From contig JAMPIQ010000002.1 of NCBI GenBank assembly GCA_024699855.1, positions 17,670,001-17,734,000 on the forward strand: 64,000 nucleotides of DNA. Direction: 5' to 3'. The notes beneath the pieces are model-generated. The model searched no databases. It saw nothing but the letters and a program-made list of their open reading frames with translations, and was not told where the DNA came from. Below are positions 1 to 12,000 of the stretch, in pieces (position 1 is the first letter of the stretch; every line of letters begins with the position of its first letter). Origin of the DNA: Aphelenchoides besseyi. Lineage: Eukaryota; Nematoda; Chromadorea; Rhabditida; Aphelenchoididae. The translations under genes and the position numbers were made by a program.

Positions 1-351
1 GTTTACTGGTTCTTCGCTATTGTATTGCATTCCACTCGACGAAGTTACGTTCAAAAGTACTTGCGATGCACGAGCGCAATTCCCGAGTATCCAACAGCTC
101 GTGAACATGAGATAATCGACAACTTTGTTGGTCGTTTTCTACGATCCGATGGCGTTTTCCTGTTGCGTTTGATTCAGGTAATCCGATTTCTTTTACAAGT
201 TTTAATCCCGACTTTCTCGTAGACAAACGGCGGCGATCTTCTGACCGGCGAAATTCTGAACGCAATGTACACCAAATATCGAACACGAGCGGACGAGCAA
301 CGAACGAGAAGTCAAGCACTGACCGAGAGTCCCAATTCCGAGAAAGCATAA
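1..351 (+). CDS. Innexin, C-terminal end (partial, 5' end outside window)
   Basis: Two exons (1-177 and 223-351) joined over a 45-nt GT-AG intron give the last 101 residues of an innexin, the invertebrate gap-junction channel subunit of the plasma membrane. The read starts inside the last membrane helix or just before it (VYWFFAIV), followed by the cytoplasmic tail with the family's conserved block, roughly F-V-x-R-F-L-R-x-D-G-V-F-L-L-R-L-I then G-G-D-L-L-T-G-E-I-L. The final 30 residues are Arg/Ser-rich and end at TAA. The family is well known from nematodes and insects; which paralogue this is cannot be told from the tail. Nothing looks broken. Confidence 0.85.
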
Positions 352-1744
352 CCTTTTCAACGTCTCCGAAGTCAACTGTAGGCTCTCTGTTTGTTTACAC
401 ATCCCTTACGTGTTGAATAGTTTTGTTGTTTTGAATCAGATATATGAGCTTCTTTCCGATTTGCAATATGCATTCGATTATCCAAATGAGTTCAATTCTC
501 GCTTCAGGTCACAAATCTGGATTTTTGTTATTTCTGCTCATACTGCCAATTCGCTTGTGCCTTCTTGCTTCATATCATCAACACATCGGTTATTGACGGA
601 CTTACGACTGTTAACGATCTTTTTCTGCGTAATCTTTCTTGTAGATTCACACAGCTAATAAAGAATCCAAATGGTGTTTCTGTCCAGAAACATAACTCGA
701 TGAACATTAAAATTGTCTGTAGAAATAAATGTTTCGAAGTCGAATGACAAAAATTAAAATAGTTAACTCAATAACCACTCTCTTATGGAACAGGAACGCG
801 GTGACAAGGACAGCAAACGATTCCATGATTTTTGTTGTTATCGTCACCAACTACCGGTTTTTGAGTATGTTTCCTATTGCAATTCTTCTCTCGGTCAACT
901 TCAGCTCTCCAAACTTTTAGGATCATAATATCCTAACCTTATTAACTCGTGTGCCAAATTACAGCTTACCATCATCAACAGGAAGAACTCCACAAACTTT
1001 TGCAATTTTGGACGATTTTTGACAGATTGTTCAGCTTTGGAGAGCTCTCATTTCTCTCTCAGTTATCCGATGGCTACGAGTTTGAACACATTGAATAGCC
1101 AGTCTTTTGGAGTTTCTATCAATATAATTTGAGCACTAGTTGGTGCCAGAGTCTCCGAACTACATCGATTTGCGCGATGGACGTGCCATACAAGGGAATG
1201 GGGCGTGTTGTGTGTTTTAGCTCTCTGGTTGATTGGCTTCCCGCGATATTCACAGGGTTTTAAGTTTAGTAGTGTTTATTATTGTTCTGTTAATTACACA
1301 TTGCTACAGTCACTAGTTCACGAGTTGTAGTCAAGGGAAGTTGGCATCTCTCGGAGGTTAACATCTGATGGTTGACATTCTTTTCTGTTAAATTTTCAGG
1401 TCGTTTGCTTTCAATAAATACAGTCAGTGAACGTATTCGTACTGTTTCCAGAAGTTGACTACAACTGATCAGCAATGTGAAATTGAAGTCCTTACGAAGA
1501 AATCGACTTCACTTCGAATAACTGAACTTGCAGTCAAATAGGAACACCAGACGCGAAGTAGCGGCCAACGATATTTTTGAATAGATATAGTCAAATGCGT
1601 GATCGTGTAAATTTGGCGAAAGAACAACCGAAGGTGATTTCTCAAGCGCACTTTTACTTTGCCCTCCAACTCAAAGGTCGTTTTCTGCTCAAGCAAACGC
1701 TCTTTTTGTAGTCCATTCCATTTAGTCTTCCTACTCCTTTCGCC
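352..1744. other. Gene-free stretch with one dispersed repeat
   Basis: No convincing coding sequence is seen between the innexin stop and the next ATG. About a third of it (858 to about 1345) is copy 1 of dispersed repeat A. The rest is AT-rich and presumably holds the innexin 3' UTR and the upstream region of the next gene. Confidence 0.5.
858..1345 (+). repeat. Dispersed repeat family A, copy 1
   Basis: A stretch of about 480 bp recurs almost word for word at 8191-8663 (same strand) and at 42909-43382 (opposite strand). No reading frame is conserved. It contains an internal inverted repeat, AGCTCTCCAAA near 905 and TTTGGAGAGCT near 1040, and the partial palindrome AGGATcataATATCCT. No terminal inverted repeats or target duplications were found at its fuzzy ends, so it may be a non-autonomous transposon or a multicopy non-coding gene. 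Identity falls off towards the 3' end. Confidence 0.75.
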
Positions 1745-2501
1745 ATGAATTCAACGGTAAACGAACAGTTAGTGGAAAGCGTGGAACATATGGGAATTAA
1801 AACAAAGTGAGTTGAATTTGCGCAAACTTGTTTGGTACCCACTTTTATTCCAAGTGCGTTTTACTGTTTTGGAATGTCGGTTTCTGCCTCTGCATTCCAG
1901 TTATACGCCAATCACTCAGGAGTTACCGTGGTGAATCTGCTCGAAAACAACGCCATCGAGGTTGTGGCCAATGCTCAAACGCTATGGTTTCCAATCGACG
2001 AACTTGTTCTGCAAAATCGACATGGATTATCATCAGCCGTTTCCATCGACAACGTTCACTGAATGTGAAGAGGGAGAAGTAAGTAAAATTTGATCTTCTT
2101 TACCTTGTTGTTTTTGGGTTGAAGACGAAAATTTGGAGGCATTCAGCAGGGACCTGCTGTGCCTCGAGTTTGATTCCATGGCCGCACGCAAGTTTGAGTC
2201 GAAGCGTTGGATGCGCGCGGATTTCATGTTATGTGAGTCGTCATCTTTGACCGTCAAGTCCTTTTAATTTCAGTGCTCGAGTTATGATTACATTGAAGAT
2301 GTTCCTTGTTTGACTTGCGAAGTAAATGGTTATGTCGAGATATTTGGACCAATTGAGAAGATAGTCATTTTGTGTAACTTAATGGCTGGAAAAGAGCTCT
2401 TGCGAAAACCAAAAGAAAGCCCAGAAATCGATACTCGGAATCGAGTTGACTTCCTTGAAAAAATTGGGCGGCTTCGGTGTCTGTTCAAGTTGTTGCTTTG
2501 A
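1745..2501 (+). CDS. Unresolved small gene upstream of the SPD-2-like gene
   Basis: An ATG at 1745 opens a first exon (to 1806) with a canonical donor. A 48-nt intron ending at 1854 joins in frame to an open stretch that stops at 2060-2062 and gives an 89-residue protein. Further downstream, a donor at about 2074 (GTAAGT), acceptors near 2125-2138, a donor near 2230 and an acceptor near 2275 suggest extra exons ending at TGA 2499-2501, so alternative or longer products are possible. I recognise no domain. The gap to the next start codon is only 62 bp, the sort of spacing seen in nematode operons. Exon choice is uncertain; the existence of some gene here is more likely than any one model. Confidence 0.4.
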
Positions 2502-2563
2502 CATAAAACGTCGACTATTCGTGCACCTTCTATTTCATTTATTTGCTGTATATTCTATAAAGA

Positions 2564-4753
2564 ATGTCGTCTGATCTTGAGTATGAGTCGGAAAACGAAG
2601 TCCTCAAGTCTTCGGCCATCAACGGTGAGAGTTGGTTCTGAATTTCGGAAAGCAGTGGAGTGGTTTAGACGAGAGTGAGAGTATCGAGTTGTCATGCAGC
2701 GATGATGAAGAAGAAGAAATACGACCGCAATCGAAGTTCCAATTGGTTGCATCTTATGGCGTCAAGAAGCCACGGTCGAGTGGATTGTCAACTATCCACG
2801 AAGAATCTCAGATGCCGTCGTTAAGCCGTCAATCGTTCACGCTCACCAGTTCGTTTGTTTCTCCAGTACAAGAAAACAGTAGGTCGCGTTAATCCCTTTT
2901 TGAGCCTTCTTTAGCAACCGCATCGACGAACGTTCGTGCTCAAGACCATCAACCAATTTCCGAAGAACAGAAGTCAGTAGTCTCTCAGTCTACTTTGTCT
3001 CACGTTTCAAACCGTCCAAGCGAACACAAGAAACAAAATCGCTCGCAGCTTAGTATCAGTTCAAATGGAACATTGAGTAAGACGCGAGTTCTAAGTCAAG
3101 TTCAAGCCCTGAAACCGGTGGAGCGTCTTGACATCTCGACGATCATGAGTTCCATGAATCCGCGTAGTAAATTTCTGAAACAAAAGTAAGTTTCTACTCG
3201 CTTCGTATAACTCCGTTCTTAGGCAAAAAGCAGTTTTGAACGAATCGGAGATCGTGTTTGCCGAAAGAAGCTCCAACGCTCAGCTGCAAGTGTCGGGAAG
3301 ATCGATTGGCGCTTCGAAACGCCCCATCCACGATTCGTCAACTTCAAAGTCCCGATCTTCCAAGTCCCGTACATTGTCGTCCCATTCGAGCATATGCGCT
3401 CCATCGGAAACCACGAAAAGGAACTCTTCTGAGTGAGTGGCATTTCTGAATTCAAACCACGACAATTCCATTGCAGCATTGCTTTGGACATCACACCGTC
3501 GGTTTTGGCGTTTGGATTTGTCGACATGAAGAAAAGTCACTGCACCCAATTGACAATTCGCAATTCATCTGATCGATCGATCTGCTTCGAACCGTCGATT
3601 CTGTCCGATGAGAAAGAGAACACTGTTTTTGAGGTTTGTTCTTCCTGTTGAGTTTAGTTACTTGTTTTAGGTGAAAAGTTTGTCGTCTTTTACTGTTGAA
3701 GCGAACAACACGTTCCACTTAGACGTCTATTTTTCTCCAAAATCGTACGGCAGTTTCAACGCTCAGCTTCGACTTACGACTATTGGTCTTGACTCAACGA
3801 TTTATCGGGTTGGAATGTTCGGGTTTGGAGCTCGAGCTCAGCTCTCGTTCTGTCAACACATCTCTCAACGTACAGAACCCATTGAATTCGGAACTGATGG
3901 AATCGGACTCTGTTGGATTGATCGAAATCAGACAAGCGCCCGATTAGTTCTTCGTAACATTAGTCAACGGTCAGTTTCTTTCAATTGAGTTGCTCCTAAT
4001 TGGTGTTTAGGTCTGCTTTTGCCTACTTGCATCTGACAGATGGTTTGAATCAACCGGTTTCCGAACACCATGCGACGGTCTTTCCGGAACGAATGATTCT
4101 ATTGAACAACGAGTCAAAGGTCGGACTTCAATCTGACTACCAGGTCATTGTTTAGACATTTTCAGATTGTAGATTTCAAATTTCCACATGGTATAAGCGC
4201 TTTGTTGCACGAAAGTCGTTCAGTGAGTCGTCTGTCGACGGTTAGTGGACAGTCAACTCGAACGGTCGCCAACGAGCAGTTGGTGCGATTGCACGTCTAT
4301 TGGGGCGAAGAGCGTCAACGACAAAGACTCAAAATGTACGTTCTAGCTGATAGAGTCCATGGATGTGATTTGCAGTTTCTTCCAAGAGAACGAAAATGAA
4401 CGAAGAACTTTCCATGGAATCGACTTTGCGACCACCGAATTCGCGGGAGAAAATGGAGATTTGGCGGCTAAACTCACTGGAAGTTACGATGTTCAGATTT
4501 TTACCCAAGGACTTCGACGAACAACAATTCAAGTGAGTTGAGAGCTTTGATTCGACTAATCGTGTCTCAGTTCTACGACAATCACGTTCGTCCGATGTCA
4601 ACGTATGCTAGTCGTACAAATCTCTACGAGAAAGATGGCACTTTGGCACGATCTATGAATACGTTCTGCGACAACACTCATCTCCAACCAGTCGCACAGG
4701 ACGAAACATTACGACGCCCGAAGACACTCCATGGTCGTCGACTATACTATTGA
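2564..4753 (+). CDS. spd-2: SPD-2/CEP192-like centrosomal protein
   Basis: Ten exons (2564-2624, 2669-2878, 2915-3185, 3223-3432, 3477-3633, 3671-3969, 4011-4119, 4166-4335, 4376-4532, 4571-4753) join in frame into about 608 residues. All introns are 36-46 nt. The first 270 residues are acidic and Ser-rich, including an Asp/Glu run near residue 30. The second half holds Ig-like ASH/MSP-type beta-sandwich repeats: one starts D-I-T-P-S-V-L-A-F-G-F-V near residue 255, and another has I-E-F-G-T...L-V-L-R-N-I-S. This layout fits SPD-2/CEP192, the scaffold that recruits pericentriolar material and drives centriole duplication, but other ASH-domain proteins are possible. It lies 62 bp downstream of another plus-strand gene, so it may be the second gene of an operon. 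No breaks. Confidence 0.6.
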
Positions 4754-5024
4754 TCTTGGAAGCACAGGCTTCATCTGAATTATCTCTATTGTATTTTTTA
4801 AGATTTGATTACAAAGACAAATGTCGATAAACTTTTATGAGATTTGAGGAGCTGACATCCTGTTAACCTAATCAATAATTTCATTTCGTTCAGAAGGCGA
4901 TCGTTTTGAATGACACATACGCTTTAAACGGCCGAGTGTTTTATATGCCGACTTCAAAACCTTTAACTTAACAACTGAACAAGCCATCTATTTATCGCTA
5001 ATTTTTACAAGCTAAGTGAACAAT

Positions 5025-5962
5025 CTATTTGCGAATCATACGATAAACGTTGCAACACACGAAGATGCGTCCACGTCCTGCAAACTCCCGAAGTTCTTGT
5101 TGCTTTATATATTGAGCACGTCCACGACCACACGACTTGTGGAAAACGTAAGCAGCCGCTAAATAAATAAGTTAAAAAGCAAATCAATTGAACTTACAAA
5201 TCAAATGTTTTCGATCTCGTTTTGCGTTCTCCATCCACATCTCGTACTTCACAGCAACCTCTTTGTTTGCGCCCAGATCTTCAGCTCGGAAGTACAACGA
5301 ACTGTACGAGGATTCTCGTTCCATTTCGTCCTTCGGGTACATCGAAAGACAAAATTCGGTGTTTTGAAAATCAGCGATGGAAATCTTACTCGACTTCCAC
5401 ATATCTCCGACTTTGGCTTTTTCGAATCGCTCTTTGAACTTCTCTATTGACCAACGAACTGTGATTGTGGAGGTCATTGCCGCAATCATCTCCAACTTCA
5501 CCGAACGAGGAATTTGACAGCAAATGTCAACGGTTGGGCAGCGTGCTACTTCGTTCATTTGCTCTTGCGACACAAATCGCGCCCACCCACGGCTTCGTCG
5601 AGTCCCGAACTTCAGCATTGCGGCTAAACATCAAATTTCAAATATTCACAACTAAAAACATTAGACTTACTTCTCGTTTTAGTAGTCGCTTTTCCAGTCT
5701 CCATCCACGCATGACATCGAAACTCTACAACCGGCTGCTCATCCGCATCAACCAGTTGAATGTACATTGCACTTCCGTTGTTCGGCGCTCCACAATGACC
5801 TCGTGGATAGTACTCCAGGTAAAAACGAATTTGAACGGACTCCGATTCGTAGAAGCAGAACAAGTCGGAGGCCCATCGATCACCGCAAATCGATTTGGCG
5901 AAGCGATCGGTGAACGACTCCAGATGCCATCGACAAGTGGTCGGGTGTTCGCAGCTGGACAT
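5025..5962 (-). CDS. Protein with two MATH (TRAF-like) domains
   Basis: Three minus-strand exons (5671-5962, 5198-5623, 5025-5158) give 283 residues. Each half is a MATH domain, the TRAF-type beta-sandwich used for protein binding. The first half opens CRWHLESF with a strand ending in YLEYYPRG; the second has VRWSIEKF, then CLSMYPKDE and YSSLYF, the usual MATH landmarks. No BTB, RING or protease domain follows, so this is a stand-alone MATH protein, a class that is expanded in nematodes. The chosen ATG lies directly behind an acceptor-like TTTAG, so a 5' exon (non-coding or coding) is likely. A 75-codon ORF with one hydrophobic stretch just upstream (5990-6217) could not be joined convincingly. 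Confidence 0.8.
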
Positions 5963-7724
5963 CTAAATGTGAATACGATAAGAATAAATTCAATTTTTTG
6001 ATAGTTGGAAAATCGAAAAGTTTTCAGCAATTAGAAACCGAAATGCCAACATGTCTCGAGAAACATTCCAGGTGGAAACTAACAAACTAATAGCTCCGAG
6101 AATTAAAGCAACTAATGCACTAATTATCGACTTTGCGATTGTTCTATTCAAGTCAGCAATCAAAATTAAACGTCCACTCCACTTATTTGTAGCCGATTTC
6201 GAATAACAGAAACACAATTACATTCATTTTAAACTAAGAAATTAACGATATTATTGAAACTCATTCACGGCAATATATCAATAATGGGATCAAAAGGCGA
6301 CGTAGAGTCCGCTTAAATTGCTGATTCATGTTGCTACTACGATCAGACAATTTCTTAGTATTTTAGTCTTGTTCCTAAACATGAAGCTCACTCTCATATT
6401 CTACAGTCGTTTGAATGTTCTGTGTACAACTAATGGCTATTTCGACACGTGCAATAAACGATTCAAATTATTTGAGAGAATTCGATTAGCTGATATTGAC
6501 GTCAAGAGCGATCTTACTTCAGTAGTTGTAGAAGAAGGTAGTTGTTGGATCTCAAGTCACTTTTATGTTCATTGATCACTTGACGACAACCTCTAAGCAT
6601 TCAGTGGACACGCAATTCACGTCTTCGAAGCTTCAAATGTTGCGTCCAACCATCGTAGTAGCATCTGTTCCTTCTACGTAGGCTTTCATTAATCATCTCC
6701 AGTTTGCTCTTGGAATTGTCGGCTACAGACGCAAATTCGCTAGTCAAAGTGCACGGTGTAATTTGCAGAACTCTAATTTCTCTTCTCGATGTTTGTGAGA
6801 AAGAAACCTTTGTCGTTGCGTTGTCACTAGACGCTTACGTGAATATTCCCGGATTCTTGGTTCTGTACAACTTGTTTCATGTCTGGTCTTTTAGGACCCC
6901 AAAATAGTAGTTCGTGAGAAAGAAACTACATTATATCTCAAGTTAGTACATTGTCTCTGATCTTGAGAGAAAGTCTTTTATCACGTCTTCTGACACTTTG
7001 ATTAAGGTTCAGTCATTTTGCGTATATGTTCATTCTGATGTGTCTTCCTTCACGTTGAGATTCAAATACTTGTGTTACTGGTTCTACCAATTCTCTATAA
7101 CCTCGTTTGTTCAGGGTCCTTGAATTCGTTGACGTTTACAACTTCCAATACGACATCTATTCGTTATGTTATGTGGTGGCTTGAAGTTCAAAGGATGGGG
7201 ATTGCAAACACTAATCGTCTATTTGCTCATCATTCAATTTGGCGTCTGTAGGCCCATCGAATTCGGTTTGTCTTCTTGACGCTTTCGTTTAATCATTCAG
7301 ACTTCTACGTCTGTCACTAGAGCTTGTGACTAAAATTCGAAGACCAATGAGGTCATTTGAATGGCTAAAAAAGAACCAACTGATGACATTGAATCTACTG
7401 TACAAATGAAATTATTTTAGGGGATCAGGCACTTTACGATCATCAAGCACCACGAAGTCTGAGACAACTGGAACGATTACTTAGTCAAATGGTCAAGTAC
7501 AAGCACGATGGTTTCTATTTACGTCCTGGTTAGACGATTGATATTGTGAAAACAATGATCGTTGAGTTGGAAATAAACGCTGAGAATGTCATTTGAGTGT
7601 ATAAGATTCTATCAGCTTACGATCAGGTTGCTCTCATGCGCATCGAAAGTTCAAAATGTAAAAATTGTTTTGACAACCGCGTCAGGAAAGCTACCACAAG
7701 TGATAACCACCAAGCAGTCGAAGG

Positions 7725-7808
7725 GAGAGCCTGGGGAAAACCCCTGGGGACGCTTTCAACCGTGAACCCGAACACGGTCCCACCCGGAAGTGGGTTATGC
7801 TAACTCTC
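7725..7808 (+). ncRNA. Candidate structured RNA with a four-way junction
   Basis: The 84-nt segment can fold with a closing stem GAGAG (7725-7729) with CTCTC (7804-7808) and three internal hairpins in a row: GGGG-aaaa-CCCC (7733-7744), CCGTG (7760-7764) with CACGG (7773-7777), and CCCAC (7779-7783) with GTGGG (7790-7794). Outside it, TCATAGCC (7819-7826) can pair with GGCTATGA (7896-7903). It is not a tRNA: no T-loop or D-loop consensus is present. It does not match rRNA, snRNA, RNase P or SRP RNA as I know them. This is a hand-made fold only. Confidence 0.25.
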
Positions 7809-8190
7809 GATCCAACACTCATAGCCTTGTTGAATCTTCGGTAAGAGACCCGAACTTCCGAAGAAGTCGAAGTCAGTACCTCCGCACAACCATTAGGCTA
7901 TGAGCTGCTGGTGACTGCAGGACAGAAAGCCGCTCATGATCCGGAGATTTCGACATCCGCTTCTCAGTGGACTGCAATTGATTCTAGACTTCAGTTGAGT
8001 GGTTGAGAGTACAACAACAACCTTCTAAGGATGCTCATGACTTGTATTAAAATTCGGTTTTTATCACCAGTGGACCGATTGATGCACAATTAACACTAAT
8101 AATTGCAGTGGTATTCAGTAGTTGTTCCTGCAAATTATAGCGATTGAGATCAACTAATATCGTTGTTATAGTTAAGTTCCCAAGCCTCAG

Positions 8191-8663
8191 TTTTTGAGTA
8201 TGTTTCCGATTGCAATTCTTCTCTCGGTCAACTTCAGCTCTCCAAACTTTTAGGATCATAATATCCTAACCTTATTAACTCGTGTGCCAAATTACAGCTT
8301 ACCATCATCAACAGGAAGAACTCCACAAACTTTTGCAATTTTGGACGATTTTTGACAGATTGTTCAGCTTTGGAGAGCTCTCATTTCTCTCTCAGTTATC
8401 CGATGGCTACGAGTTTGAACACATTGAATAGCCAGTCTTTTGGAGTTTCTATCAATATAATTTGAGCACTAGTTGGTGCCAGAGTCTCCGAACTACATCG
8501 ATTTGCGCGATGGACGTGCCATACAAGGGAATGGGGCGTGTTGTGGGTTTTAGCTCATTGGCTGACTGGATTCCCGCGATATTCACAGGGTTTAAAGTTG
8601 ATTATTGTTTATTATTGTTCTGTTAATTACACGTTGCTACAGTCACTGGTTCTTGAGCTACAG
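8191..8663 (+). repeat. Dispersed repeat family A, copy 2
   Basis: Nearly identical over its core to 858-1345 and, reverse-complemented, to 42909-43382. Copy 2 and copy 3 share the variant wording around the CACGCCCC region (for example gggttttagctcattggctg), so they are closer to each other than to copy 1. Confidence 0.75.
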
Positions 8664-9013
8664 TTGTTGAAAGTTGGCTTTTTGGGCATTAGCTTCAAGT
8701 AGCAGTACGTTTTGTCTAATTCATTTTCAAGTGCTATATTAGAGTAGAAATGGATACCAAATTTGTTGCTATGCAAATTCTAAGCAACGAATGCTTTTAA
8801 AATCTTTTGCATATCAAATAATAAGAAGCAATAAGTTGAATCTCCAGTTTGCACTTCCAATTATCAATATCAATCTTTTGAAACAAGTTCATCATCCCAT
8901 TTTAGCTTTTTGTGATACTTGTTTATTTATAAACAGAATTAACAAGCACCGGCTAAAAGCAAATGTATTCAAACAAAAGAATTGAATAAAAAGCTTAGGC
9001 CGATTCGCACAAT

Positions 9014-12000
9014 TAGAACACTTGAATTCGATGGTTCTCTCGATCACTGACAATAATCTGCCCGTCCATCAATGTGACTCCTTCGATACCTTTGAATTGA
9101 CCCAGACGTTCACCCCAACTTCCGAAACCGCAAATGAACTCGCCCGACGACAAAAACACTTGTACTCGATTATTACCTGAATCGGCTACCACAACATAGC
9201 CCTAAAGTTAAAGAGATTAATCAACTATCAACTAATCATTGACCTGATCGTCAACAGCCACTCCACGCGGTAACTTCAACTGAGCGGTATGAAAGCCTTC
9301 GACTCCAAACGAAAAGATCGGGACGTTGTCGTGATCAAAAACACAAATACGATGATTATTCGAGTCGCTGACGAAAACGTTTTGTGTTCTTCGATGAATG
9401 GCAATAAATAGCGGATGATTAAATTGACCTAAACGAGAGTTCAATGGTGTTTTTAGCACCAAAATTTTTACCCATCAATTCGCCTTTGGAACCGAAAGAA
9501 CTTCTGAAGTTATAGTTTTGATCGAACACTTGGACGCGATGATTGTCCTACAAGTTAATATGAATGATTACTTGGCAAACGGCAATTCCACCTTATCAAC
9601 AACGTAAATCGACCCATCAATCTCATCGACCGCCACACCCCATGGATTATTGAACTGCGCGTGGCCAGCACCCGGTTTGCCAAATGAACGAACAAAACGA
9701 CCATCGATGACATCATAAATTTGGATTCGATGATTATACCTAGAAGAGAAGTTGACTAATCGCTAAACCCGAATAGCGCAATTACCGATCCGATACGATT
9801 AGTTGTTGTTTCATACGATTGTAACATAAATCAGCACAAGAGTCCAACTGCGCCTCGCTCTTACCATAACTCCCAATGGTTCGCAGAATACGACCGTTGC
9901 TGTTGAAAATTTGTATTCGATGATTGGAACTATCAGCCACGGCAAATTCGCCTCCACTTATTGCTGCAACACCTCGTGGCCAATTGAACTCTCCGTCTGC
10001 GTCACCACGACGACCGAAAACGAGTCGCGGCTTCGATTTCGATCCGTAGTCGATTGTCGAACTCATTGACAAACTCAACGACGATCCCGATGGTTGTCGA
10101 GTAATTCGAGGGCGAGATCGTGTCCGCGATTCTTCCCGTTCACCAGCTGCCGAGAAGCGTCGAGTCGATGCGGAAGCACCCGATTCTACATCGAATCGAC
10201 TTCGACGTTCAACTAAAAATAATCTAAGATAAACTTTTATTTTGTTGAACATTGAACTCTTAAAACGGTAAGTTTCGATTGTTGTAAAAAGTTAATGTTA
10301 TGCTGACTGTTAGACTCAAAAAAGTTTTCGATACAAACCATAGTGTTAGGAAGCGATAGAAACAAGTAGAACAAGCTTACCACTATTCTCCGTTCCATTT
10401 GAGATGTTTGTGGATGTTAGCCGTTGAGTTGTCGAATTGTCTGCAATCGCATTTTTGAGTTGTAATTCTTGTAACAACAATTGAACGCGACTTGACAACG
10501 CGACTGTAGTTGCGGAAGGATGGGGTGGTGGTGAAGCTTCGACGCTGCGTTGCACCGGCGGTTTCTCGAAGATGTCCGGATTGGTGCGAGAGCGAAGAAA
10601 CCGTTGTCTTCGTCGTTCAATCCACGCAGCGCGTGAAGTTGGTGTGAGTGGCGGAGTGTCACCGGAACCCCCGTTTTGACTGCCGCTTATTGTCGTTGAA
10701 CTTGCGGTCGTAGCACCACTCACGCCGCCAACACTCGTACCGAACAAACGCGGCTGGTTGGTCGAATGTTCAACGGTATTAGAAGTAGAAGTTGGTGGAG
10801 TCGAAGAAGCAACCGAAGGAAAAACGGAAGTCGCGGCGTTGCCATTCGCGGCGTTCGCTGCGGTTTGAGGCTCACCTGGAAAATGAGAAATTGGTATCAC
10901 GACGAAATCATCAATGGGTTCAGTAAAACAGGTGTTGGATGTAGTACATAAAGAATCTTTCACTAAGTCGTTACTCGACGTCGACGCACTTATGGAAGAT
11001 GTGGAGCCGGATGTTGAAGCTGAGATTGAAAGATTTGAGTCCGCCGAGAGCGATATGGCCGAGGTTGATGCTGAATTGAGTGGTGGACAAGTGAGTTTTT
11101 CGTTAAATGGATAACATTGAAACGACAAAGGAACAGACGAAAACTGACAGGTAAAACAAAAAATGTGAAATCAACGGTCAGACGGAGATCAATTGAAGAG
11201 ATATCGAAGCTCGTTAAACAGAAAATTTCGGCTATCTAACATCCGAGCTTCTTTAGAGTTCAAGGATTGAAAAAGAAAGAGCGTAGTGACTCCAATGCTT
11301 ACCGTTCATTTGTGCTGTTGGTTGTCCGATTCCATTCACGGTGTTCACTCGCAACGCCAAACTATCGACTGAGTCCGTTCGCTTCAGCGACGAGTTTCGT
11401 TGCGTGGAACTCGAACGCGAAATGATTTTAAACTTCTGTCGACGCGCCGGTGTTTCGACTTCAGTGGTCGTTTCGACGGAAGCCGCTACTTGCTCGGTGG
11501 TGGGTTTTGTGGTTGTGGATTCTGGAAAAGCGATTGACGTTTGAATTCGACGGAACGTGCAAAGACGCATCAAGCTGTGAATTAAGAAACTGCAGTTAAT
11601 GTTGAAGTGCTTAATGAAAAGTTCGAAGGTCGAGTGCAAAGAAGCAAGAAACCAAGTCAACAGTGAAAACCCCGGAAAGCCGTCGGATTTGCCGACTTGT
11701 TGAAGGGAAAGTTCGACGTGAAAATTGCGTGTTCAACATCGCTGTTAAAGCACGGTGCAATGGACAAGATGGTGCAAGTTCTCTCCTACCGATTATCAAC
11801 GAGCGCCGTTGGCGAGCCGCGTCGATGGCTGTCGATTGGCGGACTGTGAGTTTATCGTCTGTCGACGATTGTTGTCGTGGTATTGGCGGTTTGTTTCGTA
11901 AACGAACCACCGTATCGTTAGCCGGTGGTGTTTGACGCTTTGTGTCAGTGGTTTTGTTAGCACTCGTACCGATCACCTCGTCCGTCTTATCGCTCGTACA

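Larger units (their letters stand above)
5963..9013. other. Gene-poor 3-kb stretch
   Basis: No ORF here has family-like sequence or a workable exon chain. It holds repeat A copy 2 (8191-8663) and a short GC-rich, strongly foldable segment near 7690-7910 that stands out from its AT-rich surroundings and is listed separately. Confidence 0.5.

Noticed and set aside
5990..6217. 75-codon minus ORF with one hydrophobic stretch, as 5' exon of the MATH gene
   Set aside because: No donor joins it to the MATH start in frame with a plausible intron.
10766..11114. Plus-strand ORFs in the NHL gene
   Set aside because: They are shadows of the Ser/Thr-rich minus-strand exons.
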